DNA of 64,000 bases from Symsagittifera roscoffensis (taxonomy: Eukaryota; Xenacoelomorpha; Acoela; Convolutidae). The stretch lies in NCBI RefSeq assembly GCF_963678635.1, contig NC_087066.1, positions 60,854,875 through 60,918,874 on the forward strand, read 5' to 3'. The position numbers were made by a program, and so were the translations under genes. Under the pieces are notes generated by a model, which saw only the letters and a list, made by a program, of their open reading frames with translations, searched no databases and had not been told where the DNA came from. Positions 8,179-20,393 of the stretch are shown here, one piece after another (position 1 is the stretch's first letter; the number at the start of each line of letters is the position of its first letter).

Positions 8179-11100
8179 ATGGCAGCAGCAAGCAGCAGTT
8201 GCAGTAAATTGGTCACATGGGCATCAGAATATGTCGATTGCGCCGATGTTCTGCATTCTGGTGACATAGAGGGGATGATTGTACACTCATTGGCGCAGAA
8301 GTTAGGGTTGCAGTTACCAGGTATGAGTAGCAAAATGAATAATAGGCCCGGGTTGACCTCCATACACCGAAAATGCTGATCATACAATTGCATACATCCA
8401 ATGTCTGCAAAAAAGCTTGTCATACAATTTTCGTACGATTTCGCAAAAAAATGCTAATCATACTAAAAAATTTTGAAAAAAATGCTATTCATACCATTCC
8501 CATATGAGGAAATTTTGGAAGTTTTTCTCGACTTTTTTTAGAAATCATGCAATTTTTCTCGACCTTTTTTTAGGTCGTCCAAATTGATTTTTTTAGCTCT
8601 CACAAATCACTATAAAGACCCTAGATTTCCAAAATTTTCTGCGCCGCGCGCAACTTTTTCAAAAAATAGGCCAAAAAAGGCGTTTTTATGCACTTTTTGG
8701 AAAATGTTGACCAAAACAATCGCGGTTTTCGGCGCGCGTTTCCCCCTCAAAATTAGTATATTGGCGCGCCGATGGCTCCTTTAAAAATATTTAAGGCCAG
8801 TCATCCTAAAATGGATATCTCAAAATAGTGAAAAGGGGGGACTCTTTGGGCCGGCAAGGGGTCGAATCCCTGAGAAGAAAGGCGTCCCCCCTCCCCCTAA
8901 ATCCGCTACTGTGTATGACTAGTATTTTTTTGATGGCGACACTAGCTTGTCATAGAAATTTCATACAACTTTCTGTACGTATGGAATTGTATGAAATTGT
9001 ATGGCAAGAAGTTTTGTTCAGTCCAAAACTTCTTCCCCTGAAAGAACTTCTTTCCCTGGGGAAGCTACTGGTGATTTGTGATAGTATACTGACGGAAGTA
9101 TACCTCAAAAAAATGGGCCGTTTTACTGGCTAATAATATTAGTAAGTTTGACAACAAACTTTTAGGGATTACTGAAAAATGATTAAACGATTAGTTAGTA
9201 ATACAGACATATCAAAAACAAAAAAACGATAAAAGCAAGAACAATTTTGAAACTCCGAAAGGGTCGCATGCAGCTTGAATGTAGTGTCACGTGTTGGGCC
9301 CGCTATAAAGCATGCTCAGGACTTCCTTTAGTAGTATGCGATGCCAGTAGTGATTTAGTATTTAGGGTGTTTTCTCATGAAAGGTATTTCTTTTTACTGA
9401 TTAGCTTTAATATTAAGTTTCACAACATATATCTGCAATTTTCGAAAATGATTCGTTAGGAATGAATACTTTGCAATCCATCAAGACACTAAGTTAACTA
9501 AATTTTCAGGATTTGAATGATTTTATCCTTCTTCTATGAAATTCCAATTATACGCCGGCTAGACTAAAAAAAATCAAAAACTCTAACCATGTTTTTCTCA
9601 ACACTGAGAAAAATTCTTTGAAACTTTTAAATGTCATTCGAATCACAATTAAAAAACTTTTAATGTGATATATCATTCGGTCCTTTTCAATGCTCATTTG
9701 TGGTACCTGATTTTGCGTAGAAAGCAACAAATGTTAAGAAAAGAAAAAACTGAAACACACCCGAATACAAAGTTCCTACCCATTTTCAACGATCGGAACA
9801 AAACGCTCGTTGTTTCAATTGGGAAACAAGGAAAGAGAGATTACAAAGAGTTTACTTGATGAGCCGTTGCATTTTTGGTTAATTGAATGTTATTTGTTAA
9901 TGTTTCTCTACGGGGGCTATTCTCATGCGCGAAGGACCGAATGCGCGAAAAAACTCGTGTGCAAAATTATCCGAAAGTCCATTTTTAATAAAAAGCAATT
10001 GCCATTCAATTTAAATGAATTAAATGAAGCAATTTTTTGCATCTTTCATCACGAAACCCTTGAAATATAATTTTTTCCCAATTTTGCGGCGGTCAAAGAC
10101 GATTTGAAAATCTTGCATTTTTCTGCCGATAATCGGCCAAATTTGCTTTTTTTCTCCAAATTTTCGGTTTCTGAAATCTGATAGGCTGATTTTTTGTTCG
10201 TGCATTCGGTCCTTCGCGCATGAGGGATTCTACTTTTCTCTACCACGCTTCGCACTTCGTAATTGCCTCGAGTTTTGTATTGTCGTTTCGTCCCTGTCGG
10301 GGGTGGGGGTGGGGGCTCGATAAGTTCTTGCAATTACTTAGTCTCAACCTGATCCTTACCCAAAGACCTTTTTTTTGTGTTCAAAATAAATGTAAGAAAA
10401 CTGGAAATGCGAGAATAATGTGACATGATCTATATTTTCGCTTGTTGGTCTGACTAGTACAAATTGTCAGTCTTACAATAAGTTTTGGGTCTTTTCTGTT
10501 ATACGCTCATAACTGACTTTTTTATATTCTCGAATGATAGATTGGAAGTACCTTCAGCAAAAGAAAATCTGGATTATCAAATTAAACCGAGGCTCAATCA
10601 ACACATTTTCATAGTTTTGGGCCATGTAACAGAAAATACCCTAAGTTTTTAGTGGTTAGTTTTATACTTTGATTTGGGTTCTTTTATTTTTTTTAACTTA
10701 TACTGCCCGTAAAACACTTAGCAGTGCAACTCACTATTTGAACGTTTTTCCAACTTTTTTTGGCTCTGTACTAATTTCAGCCAATCAGATTTGAGCTTTT
10801 TCTTAACAATTTTCATAGTTTGAGACGTATGATTGGGTCGTAACAAATACTTTAAATGCAATAAAAAATCTAGAATCAAGAATAATATAGAATCTCCGGT
10901 CGGGTTGCACAACGTACAAAATAACTCCTAACTTTTGTTACTTAGGAGAAACAACTCAGAAAGTGGGTTATGCCCTGAGCTACGTCGCAATGACGGAATT
11001 TGCTTATCATTTAGTAGGCATTGGTGGCTCATTTACCTCGTTCAACTTGACCGCATTGACCCTGACTCAAATCAAAAGGACTCTCGAAGACACCCGGAAA

Positions 11101-12531
11101 AAGATACAAACTGTATTGGACACACCCCTTCTTACAGCTATCGATAAATTTTTAACAGCAATCAATCTATTGCAAAACTTCCAGGTAGAAGAAGCCATTA
11201 CTAGTTTCAGAAGTGCCGCAAATGATGCTCTTACAGCGTTTCACTACGCGGAAAAGCAAGGAAACGAACTGAAAAACCTTCGGGATGTGTACACGGCAAC
11301 GAAATTTATTGTATTCGCAAAGTTGTGTATTTATTCTTATGATAAAAACACACAGACCATTCAACCATTCGTTCTTCTTGATAGCAACAAACAGAATGTT
11401 ATTGCGACTGAGCTTGAGCGGGACTGTACAAAATTTCTTGATTATCACAGAAATGTTCAAATAGGATTTTTTAGCCTGAATAAAGCTGCAAAAAATATTG
11501 AACTAGAATCAATGAAAAACGAGCTTTTGAAATATACGTACCCTTACATATCAGAAGGAAAAAAGTATACATCTTTAAATCAAGAAGTTCCAGTGGTATT
11601 GGAAATAGGATGCAACTCCTTATTGATGCCTGAGGGCAGAAGAAACGCCACTATACTCAAATTAGGCCGAGAAAAAAATGGGAAAATTGTGCAAGGGTCA
11701 TTTTACAAAACCAAACAAGGATTGATTCGTTCAGGCCAAAATTTCAGAATTCTAAGATTTTATAAAAGGCAAACAGTTAACGAAAAACTCCAAATTACTT
11801 ATATAGAAAATTGGTTGCGAGAGCCTATAAGTTCATACATGGAGTTTGTACAAACGACTGATGATACCCCAATTTTCTTCGCTGCAAATCTAAATTTGCA
11901 ATTTAAATTTCCTACTCCGACTTTTTTCTTGCACAGATCAGATGATATCCTTTGGTTTTGCTCTTCTACCGTAGGAAATTGTAGCGCTTATGACGGCTGT
12001 ATTTTGAGAACCAAAAAGTCACAAAATACTGAAAAAATTAACGAGAGCCCCCCACTAACTGGATGGGAATACGTGACTGAAGACGGCGAGTGGAAAGATT
12101 GTGAAGATGAGTTTCCAGCGAATGTATTCCTTACACTTGACAGTTCGGATTACACTGAGGTCATTAGTAACCCATGGGCAGAACTGGACAGGACCAAGTT
12201 CAAGGACGAAATAATCATAACAGCCTCGGAAGAAAACATCCGGTGTGATTATAACGGGCTTGCACTTTTTTGCGGAGTATACAAAGCAGACATGGCATCT
12301 CTACGCAGCGTTAGCATTATTTACAGGAAAGAAGATCTCGTAATTGTAAAAACAAAAAAAGGAAAGTGGCATGTTTCGTTTGATCTTGATGATTATGAGG
12401 ATTCTAACTGTTGGTGTAACGACACTGATCCAGACAGCGAATGGCCTCCTCCGAATGGATGGAGAGATTACCGGAATATAGAAGTACCAATCAAACTCTG
12501 TCTGAAAATAAGTCCGTTGATAAAAAATTAA
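8179..12531 (+). CDS. Two-exon host gene, unrecognised 575-residue protein
   Basis: Exon 1 runs from ATG 8179 (context AAAAATGGC) to 8320, ending CCAG before the strong donor GTATGAG. Exon 2 starts at 10946 after CTAAC and TTACTTAG (branch and acceptor) and ends at TAA 12529-12531. One base left over from exon 1 joins two from exon 2 (G+GA, Gly), so the frame is kept and the CDS is 1728 nt. Exon 1 encodes 47 residues. The N-terminal half looks helical and charged (IKRTLEDTRKKIQTVL, AEKQGNELKNLRD). The C-terminal half is Trp/Cys-richer, with GWEYVTEDGEWKDCEDEF near residue 419 and WPPPNGWRDY near 546. There is no signal peptide and no clear membrane helix. I do not recognise the family. A poly(A) signal AATAAA lies at 12672. 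The gene sits directly behind the BEL LTR. Confidence 0.75.
8346..9010 (+). mobile_element. Truncated CCCGGGTTGACC element, interrupted
   Basis: CCCGGGTTGACCTCCATA at 8347 opens the same terminus seen at both ends of 51738-52689. It is followed by several copies of the subterminal motif GCTnATCATACAATT in both orientations (8370-8470 and 8915-9000). No matching right terminus is found, so the copy is truncated. The middle (about 8570-8913) is unlike the rest of the family and looks like a separate insertion. Confidence 0.5.
8580..8913. mobile_element. hAT-like non-autonomous element fragment
   Basis: The right edge, read on the - strand, is CAGTAGCGGATTTAGGGGG, the form of hAT terminal inverted repeats (CAGnGGCGGATnnAGGG). 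The interior (AGGCCAAAAA...GGCGC...CTCAAAATTA...) recurs at about 43672-44010. No transposase reading frame is seen and the left edge is uncertain. Confidence 0.4.
9922..10224. mobile_element. 303-bp inverted-repeat (MITE-like) element
   Basis: The left end CTCATGCGCGAAGGACCG at 9922 is the perfect reverse complement of the right end finishing at 10224. The match extends about 23 bp (through GAATGC) and then, with one mismatch, to CGAA. The interior is AT-rich with no coding frame. Such short elements with long terminal inverted repeats are mobilised in trans by a DNA transposase. Target duplications are not clear. Confidence 0.7.
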
Positions 12532-13980
12532 TATCGGAAAAAAGCTATCAACAATAATTTTTAAACTCAGAATATAAAATAGAATGTAAATAGTTTGTCA
12601 AGTTTTTTTTCTAAATCCATAGTAGAAACACCAACAACTCTAGCAATTGAACTGAGCTTATTCCAAGTAAGAATAAAACGGTGTTTGAAATGAATTACAT
12701 TCTTAAACATTTTCTATTCTTTTAGTTTTTATTAGTTAGATTAAAGTTAACAGATTTTGCAAATTTCTTTTTATTATCTTGAGCAATTCAATTAACTTTT
12801 TGAAAATTTTTTTTTCGGCTCAAGTTTTGCGGAAGCATTACACACTGATGACTTTGGGTCGGTTTCAAAATTTTGGGTCAAATCATTTGATTATGCTAAT
12901 TTTTTTAAATTATGAGACTACCTTTTAAAAACAATCCGCTGAGCGAAAGTATAAAATTTAAAATAAAGAAAAAAACATCTAATGTTTAGACGAGCTCATT
13001 TAAATCATTTAAATGTCTCTACAAAAAATATCACCAACCTGTTTCTCATACGAGAAACCCAACAAGTAAAGTGGCCAAAACCCAAAGATTTGTTTCGCCA
13101 ATTAAATGAAATTTTGGACTTCAACACAATTGCATCAAAAAATACCAACATATTGCGTACAGCAAAAAAAATCGAAAAAAGTGCTGTAACACAAGATTCA
13201 ATCAATTTTTTATATGAGAGAACCAGGTAAATTTCAAGAATCGGTCAAATAAACTGCATTGGGAGATTCGCTATGAAAGTGTAATTTTGGAACTCCACAC
13301 AATATTGTATCAAAAAATCCAAATCTTTTATGTACGGTTAAGAAGATTTTTTTTTGGAATTTTGAGCATTGTTTTCTAGCAGTCTTTGTCAACCTACAAA
13401 AAGAAAACAAAAAAATCTGGCTTCGCTAGAAACACATTTTTCCCCCTTTTTTGAGAAAAACTCTAAAATTAAAGACTTCTATGAAAGATAATCGTTTTAT
13501 ATAAAACCAAAGCCACACCGTAATCCCGGTATGTTTGTTTTTTAGAATTTTTTTCGGAAAAAATTTTATCTACACAACTTTGAACATTTAAAATACAAAA
13601 AAAATCAAAAAATTAGTATATTTTCTAATCCCTAAATTTTTTTTTTACAATCGTACTCAGCAAGTTTTGTTTTTCGAATTTTATTTGTCTTGCTCATGCA
13701 AGTTTATATTTTCTTATGAGAGAAAAAGTCTTCAAAAGCCAACCTGATTGAACGGTCATTTGCTTACAATAATTTTATTCGAGCGTGGTTTTACTTGATT
13801 TGATTTTAAAACGATTTACCAATAAAGCTTTAGATTCCCAATCCACTTCGATATTTGCACTCGACATTTTGCATTTTTTTTTGCTTATGTCAGGTTCTCA
13901 TTAGTTAATTTTTGTTCATTCGTTGTGTAATGCATTTTGACCTCTGCAAACCCAGGCTGAGTTCCTTGGTTCGTGATTGA
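12532..13980. other. 3' flank of the two-exon gene, no gene seen
   Basis: AT-rich sequence with the gene's poly(A) signal at 12672. A diverged direct repeat of about 170 bp links 13098-13190 and 13266-13350 (ACACAATTGCATCAAAAAAT compared with ACACAATATTGTATCAAAAA). An 82-codon frame at 12982-13230 overlaps this repeat and is probably chance. Confidence 0.4.
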
Positions 13981-14282
13981 CCAAAACATCAAACGATATC
14001 CTGTTTTCGACCAGAATTGAGATGTTCGGACAAAAAATTTGAACAAGTTCGCACCACGGGTCCGACAGGGTCGATACATGGGCCAACTAGGGTCAAAATT
14101 TAGTTTAAATCATGTGTCAAAGAGAGACGAATCATGGGTCAAACAGAATCTAATTGACTCATTGGACTTAAATGTGCAAATCATGAGTCTAATCAGGTCG
14201 AATCAAGGCGCGAACAGTTAAATATTGAAGATCCAAGAGGATGAAAAGATGTTTTGAATTAGATCTAATCTTGTTTCGCATG

Positions 14283-15310
14283 GCGTCGAATCAGCAGTCA
14301 ATTAATGAGTTCCCTAGTTGATCAAGGGAGGCTATCTTACAAGATGTTGCAAGAATCTTACACAATTCTTTTAGAGAAGATGCATATCTTTACAAGAACT
14401 TGCAAGACTCTTGCAAGCATTTGCAAGACAACCTCTTTTAAACATAACATTAACTCCAGCAAATTCTTGAAAGACATTGTTTTTTTTTGTGAAAAATGAA
14501 CTTACACAAAAAGACAAGTAAATTATTACCAGCATCGCATGGCGTCGAATAAGTAGTCAAATAATGAGTTCCATAGTTGATCCGGGGAGGTTATCTTACA
14601 AGATCTTGTAAGAATTTGGCAAAATTTAAATAAAGAAGATACATCACTTTACAAGAACTTGCAAGATTCTTGCTAGGTCTTGCAAGACAACTTCCTTCAA
14701 AGATAACCTTAACTCCAGCAAGATCTTTAAAAAACATAATTTTTTTGTGAAATGTTTTTTTTTACACATGAAGACAATTAATTTTTTTTACCAGTAGACA
14801 CCTAACCAGTAGCAAAAAGAAAAGTTTAAATACTTGAACAAATCAACATCAAAAAGCAAAAAATAACCTCATAATAAGATAAACATAATTGTTTATCGGA
14901 TTTATGTGAACACATTATAAAAAATATCTCAAGCTATTTGATTCTATTCATCAAAACTTTAACAAAAATGAACAAAAAAGTGACTTTAAACAACTATAGT
15001 TGTAAAACTCAAGAAAATTCCATTAAATTCAAAAAAGTATATTACAAAAAAAATCAAAATATTTAAGAACATTTTTATAAGTTAATTAACCAGAATTCTT
15101 TGTGACAGTGGTCATAATGGTTCTCCATAGTAATTTCTGGCTCTCAGAATAAGATTTTGTCCTGCAAGGTATTCTCTCTCTTGCAAGATTCTTGCAAGAT
15201 AACCTCTCTTGCAAGATCTTGCAAGATAACCTCACTCTTGAAAGATCTTGCAAGATAATCCTCACTTGCAAAAAACTTTTTGCAAAATAACCACCCTTGA
15301 TCGACTAAGG
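14283..15310. repeat. Foldback/tandem repeat of TTGCAAGA motifs
   Basis: A unit beginning CATGGCGTCGAAT is tandemly duplicated (about 14279 and 14537, period about 258). Each contains GTTGATC, then a series of TTGCAAGA/TCTTGCAAG motifs. At 15165-15310 the same motifs run in the other direction and end CCACCCTTGATCGACTAAGG, the inverse of CCTAGTTGATCAAGGGAGG at 14321. The whole therefore forms a roughly 1-kb inverted-repeat structure with dense internal copies of TTGCAAGATCTTGCAAGATA. No protein is encoded. It may be a foldback transposon. Confidence 0.55.
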
Positions 15311-15319
15311 TAATTAGCA

Positions 15320-16120
15320 TAGATTTTAATGGACATCCCAGAAATGCTAGGTTTGGAACGAATTAGATCTATTGGTTTGTTGAACTGAAGAAAGACCCTA
15401 ATTCATTGAGATTTCATGGGATTGGTAAGTTTTTGATTGCTTTGATTTTATCCACCAAAAAATAAATTCCTGATTTGGAGATTTAGAATCCAAACTATTC
15501 TTTTTTTTCCGATAAAAACTATATTTTGATCGTTTAACGGCAAAACTATGTTCGTCTGAAATCAATAAAATTTAGTGGACGGTTTTTTCACGACTGTGAG
15601 GCGTCCTTTGGATGCCATCTGAAGGTCATCTGAGTAACAACTTGTGAACAGGAGGTTTCCGATTGTTGAGTTGATGACCCTATAGAACTCATTCGGCATG
15701 TCACTAAATCCATAAAATCCGGTTAAAAATTAGTATGTGCCTATTATGTCGTCGTACACTATGCTGAAACTGCACTGACTACTAGTATAATTGTCCAGCG
15801 AAAGATGCGATAAGCGTTTTTTAAGTTTATGATTGTAAACCAGACTTCTTAATTGAATTCACTTGAAATTATTTGAGCTGCTATTTCGTGAATATTCGGC
15901 ATTCGATTTTTGTTTTTAGGTATCTGTTTGTTAATTAACTTTGGGTCGAGTGCCAAACTGATCTATGTGTCCTTTTTGCAAGTATTGATAATTTGGCTAG
16001 TGAATCTACCTTCATCGCAGTCTTCTAACTTTTTGATGTGTCCGTCGGATTTAAGTCGATCCAATTCGGTTTCTACCGCGTCAAGTAGAAATTGGAAAGT
16101 TATGGAGTGCGCAGACTACC
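15320..16120. other. Stretch without a recognisable gene
   Basis: AT-rich, with one frame at 15910-16131 that lacks any family feature. It borders the LINE fragment and may be its decayed continuation, but no motif supports this. Confidence 0.3.
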
Positions 16121-16127
16121 TCTTGAT

Positions 16128-16278
16128 TTAAAAAACGAGATTTTTACGGACAGAAACCAGTACATGAAGCTGGTTGACTTTCTTAAAAAATATATCAATG
16201 ACTCATGGTGTTCCTAGAGAGTCAATCATGGGTCCTGTTCTGTTTCTCGTTTATATCAATGATTCACCCTCTCATTGT
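16128..16278 (+). pseudogene. LINE (non-LTR) reverse transcriptase fragment
   Basis: Codons at about 16205-16265 read GVPRESIMGPVLFLVYIND, the RT motif (GVPQGSxLGPxLFLxYIND) of Jockey/CR1-like LINEs, with Gln to Arg and Gly to Glu changes. Just upstream, in another frame, TDRNQYMKL resembles the R(x)QYVK stretch that precedes this motif. A stop follows at once and the catalytic FADD box is absent, so only a short relic remains. Confidence 0.7.
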
Positions 16279-16302
16279 TGAAATTGAAAGGAAACTTTTT
16301 AG

Positions 16303-17790
16303 CAAATGATCTCACCAACGTAGAAAAAATGTTATTGTTTTTTCTGGACGCTTAAGCGGCTGGATGAATTCAAATGATCTAACCTAAATAACCATAAAAC
16401 TAAACGTAAGAGATATTCTAAGTCAAAAACTGCAGCAACAGATTCAACATTGTTAACACATGTGTTTTGATATAACCTAGTTAGAATCAGGTAAAAACAA
16501 ATGCAAAAACGCATTAATGAAAAACGCGTGAATGATTGCATGAATGATATTTTTTTAAACGATACTGTGATTCATTTCAGAGACCCTATGATTCAAAATA
16601 AAATATACAGCATTTGTAAATTGCATTTGTATGAACTGTTCAAAGAGGTAGTCAGACAGCTTTTGAAAAATAGCTAATTAAAATGTACGAATTTTGTACA
16701 ACCTAATCAGACTTAGAAATGATCCTCAATTTTTGCAAATGCTTTTTGTTTTAAAAGCAGATGTCGAATTACTGCTTCAAAATAAGATGAATAATGATAA
16801 AAACTACTTTGATGATTTAAAAGACTTTGAAAATACACCTGATTTTGATAGTGGATATTGTTTTCTACAGGGGTTCTGGAGACTCTATTCACATCATTTC
16901 ACAATTATAAGAAGCAGTAACCATAAAGTGAACAAGTTTAAGATATTTGAATAAATCGGTTACGGGGGCCTACGACTAGCGAGTTTCAGAACCGAAACAA
17001 CTTTGCTAAGGCATGAATTGGCAAAAATATATAAAGAAGATTTTGAGCAAATGCTCCTGCCAACGTAGAAAATAGTGTTAACTTTTTCTCTGGATACTTC
17101 TCGAGTCAGCGACTGGATGAATTCAAATCATCATTTAACCTAAATAACCATGAATCAAAAATTAAGAGATATTCTAAGTCAAAAACTTCAGCAACAGATT
17201 CAACATTGTTGACACATGTGTTTTGATATATCGTAGATCGAACAAACCTAGTTCGAATCAGGTAAAAAAATTGCAAAAACGTATTGCTTGAATGATATTT
17301 TTCAAACGATACCGTGATTCATTTCAGAATCTTATGATTGAAAATAGAATATTCAGCGTTTGTAAATTGCATTTCTATGAACTCTTCAAAGTGGTAGTCA
17401 AACAGTTTTGGAAAAATAGCATTTTAAACTGTATGAATTTTGTACTACCTAGTCAGACTTTGAGACGATCCTCAATTTCTGCTGATTCTTTTCGATATAA
17501 AAGCAGGTGTCGAATTACTGCTTCAAAATAAGATGAATTAATGACAAAAATACTTTGATGCGTTAAAAGACTTTGAAACTACACTTGATTTTGATAGTGG
17601 TTGTTTTTTTCTACAGGGGCTATGGAGACTCTATTGACCTCATTTCAGATTATTTAGGGGAAGCAGTAGCCATAAAGTGAACAAGTTCAAGAAGTGTGTA
17701 CAAATCAGTTACAGGGGCCTACGACTAGCAAATTTCAGAGCCGAAACAATTTTGCTAGTGCAATAATTGGCCAAAATATGATCTCGTGTT
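16303..17790. repeat. ~744-bp tandem duplication
   Basis: Two diverged direct copies begin at about 16303 (CAAATGATCTCACCAACGTAG) and 17047 (CAAATGCTCCTGCCAACGTAG). Shared landmarks include GGATGAATTCAAAT, AACAGATTCAACATTGTT and ACACATGTGTTTTGATAT, and later GGGGCCTACGACTAGC at about 16965 and 17715. Small indels separate the copies and neither has a conserved reading frame, so this looks like non-coding repeat DNA. Confidence 0.75.
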
Positions 17791-17929
17791 TGTTTTTCCA
17801 TTTATATGATCAATTCAATGTGAACAAATTGAATACTGCTACCAAAGATGGTACCAATGGACTTCGCGCTGAAACAATACAAGAAAAACGAAAAAGAATT
17901 GACTTTGACGCTTAAAACAATAAAATTGG

Positions 17930-19830
17930 TTTTTAATGTATTCGCTAGCTGAACGTCGTGAGGGCGAATGCCTGTGGCTGATCCTAGGTAGAGTTGTTAG
18001 TAGCTTCATTTGAACCTACTTGTTTTCAAAAAACTTGACGCTAAATTTGTTATGAGGCTTGTAATTTTGCTGAATTTCACTTTATTCCTCTAAAAAACGT
18101 TTTTAATGAATAACCTTTACTTCACCAAAGTTGTGGAAAAAAAATTTCGTCACAGGCAGTAACATAAATTTGACAAATTATTATAAAACAATTGATTGGT
18201 TGGAGTGTTCTCTGTTCAAGCAATTTTTTTCTGAGCCGAGCAATGTCATACAGTCACGATTTCAAATAACCGGATAATGCGTTTTCAGATTAGATTAACG
18301 TTTGAAAAACGTTCTACCAAAAAAACTGCCACAGTCGTAACATAATTTTTTGCTGCATTTTGTTTTGCAAAAAATTGCAAAAAAAACTAAAAATATGCTA
18401 TTAAATCGAGTGAAGTCGGTTGATTTATGTTTAAGCAAAATTAAAGGTTCAATTAAAGTTATTTAAGAAAAAAACAGTTTAGCCTTTGTTTGTGCTCGCC
18501 TATGAACCAAATGGTATGACGCGCTTTCATGGCATATTATGGTTTAGAATTTTTCCAAAAAAACTATTAACAATTTCGGATAGTTTTAAACCACAAAAAA
18601 ATTTGTTTTAAGTTCAAGCTATTTAAATATTTATCTAAAATTTATTAAAATTATTAAAATGAGAGATTTTCTGTATTGAACATTCATTTAATTCAGGTTC
18701 AGTCTTAGCCCAATTCAAAATGCAGTTAAAAAACAATGAATTGCAAAAAAAACGTAAGCAAAAACAATCTAACTTAATTAATCTTGCAAGAGCAAGTGTC
18801 TTGCATTTGGGAACTAGACTTTCTTTCCCGAAAACAAATTTTTTAACCAATTTGTAGGAAACTGCGAAGCTGGTTAAACAGTGGCCCTTATTATTTTTTT
18901 GTCTCCTCACCACTTTTATCGAGGTAACGCAGTTTCCTTTGTACGCTAAGTTCTGGGATAACTGGGATAAGAGTTCCCTTCGGATCATTTTTTTTTTCAA
19001 AATATATAGACTTTTTCCGGGAAAAATAGAATGTCCGATTTTTGTACGTCTGCTTATCTTTTATCGGCTCAGTTCCACATTGAAGTGTTTTCTTGTACTG
19101 TCATTGTTTTCCATCGTATGTGCAAGTGTTTTTAATTTACTCCTGTAACTTGTGGTAATAATAGACCTGATGTTGAATATTTTTCTTAAATTTCTTCGGC
19201 CTACTTTTTTCGGTCTTAATGGATTCGGCGGCTATTATTATCGGTTCACTGACTTTTTTTGTCACTTCAAAAGCAAGTGGTTATTGATGTCTTCGAAAAA
19301 GTAAGGTGGCTTATGTTGCAAGATTTTAAATTTTTTAAAAATAATTGCCTAAAAGTTTTTTGATCACAATTTTTATGGCTTTTTTTCGGCTAAATGGGCG
19401 TCTACCCACTTGTTTATGGCCGCGAGGTAAAAAGTGGTCCAGCGAAAAAAACTAACAATGGTGTTTCTGTTTTTTTGGCAGTTTTTCCGATTTTTGCGGT
19501 TTTTTTTCCAGTCTTTGTTTCTATTCGCTAGCTTGCAATGTTGAGCTTGCGTTGCATTGGAATTGACGCGAAGCTCCGTTTTGCCTCTAAGTCAGAAATT
19601 TTATCAAAACTTGGTAACTTTTTAGGGCCGTTTGCCAAAAGAGTTGCTTATAACAGCTTAACTATATGTGGTATCAGAGATGAATCATGAAAAGTTTGTT
19701 TTAGGACACCTGTAAATATAATTTTAACCGCTAAATATAACTTTAGCGTCGCGAAAAACAGACTGGTGATGCGATGTCTATAAAGAACAAGCGAGAAGAC
19801 CTTAAAAAACTCCAGAGCAAATTGTTTTTA
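17930..19830. other. Stretch without a recognisable gene
   Basis: AT-rich sequence. A 121-codon - strand frame at 18635-19000 has no recognisable motif and no splice or poly(A) context. Nothing else can be supported. Confidence 0.3.
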
Positions 19831-20327
19831 ACAAGACTGCTCGTATATCAAGGCCAAGCGTCCTGAATATTCAGACCGCACTTTAAAGTGAATTAAAAAA
19901 AATTTTGGTGGAAAAACTGACGACTTAATTGGAAAAAAATCAAACCTTTTTTTTATAGTTTTTTTTAATAGCTTTTTTAATCAAACCTTTTTTTAATAGT
20001 TTTTTTTATAGTTTTTTATAGTTTTTTTATACTTTTTTATGACTTGTCTCAATTGAATTTGGAACTCAATACTACGCTGCATGCGGGTGCTATAAGAACG
20101 CATTCTATCGCGCGTTAATTATCCCAAATTGGTCAAATCAGCTAAAAAAATTTTAAAATGATTCAAAATGAAAAACTTTTCAAATTTGAACCTAAGAAAA
20201 CAATAAATTTTTTGAATAGTATTACAAATCTTCCTTCAAAATTGATTTGTTAGAAGTCAAAAATTGACTGAATAAAAAACATGCCAAGGATAAATATTCC
20301 GCACTTCTTTCGAAAGTCCGAACAATA
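19831..20327 (+). mobile_element. Old copy of the ~530-bp ACTGCTCG repeat
   Basis: It begins ACAAGACTGCTCGTAT and ends AAATATTCCGC...CGAAAGTCCGAACAAT, the two ends of the family described at 46239-46775. It is strongly diverged, and T-rich simple sequence (TTTTTTATAG units, 19945-20040) has expanded inside it. Confidence 0.6.
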
Positions 20328-20393
20328 AGTTGATTAGAAGAGTAGATAGAGCAATTGATAAAATTAAAAGGGTAATCGATTAATTTTACATAA

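Larger units (their letters stand above)
8321..10945 (+). other. Intron of the two-exon gene, filled with repeats
   Basis: This 2625-bp GT-AG intron holds several mobile-element fragments. They are a CCCGGGTTGACC element from 8346, a hAT-like terminus near 8913, an old short-repeat copy around 9660-9800 and a 303-bp inverted-repeat element at 9922-10224. Between 10235 and 10945 I see only AT-rich sequence with a G-rich run near 10300. No other coding region is supported. Confidence 0.65.

Noticed and set aside
12982-13230. 82-codon ATG frame ending at a possible donor (CCAG|GTAAAT)
   Set aside because: It overlaps a diverged direct repeat (13266-13350) whose second copy has no frame, and no acceptor or family feature supports an exon.
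18635-19000. 121-codon frame on the - strand
   Set aside because: No ATG context, motif or splice signals; composition follows the AT-rich background.
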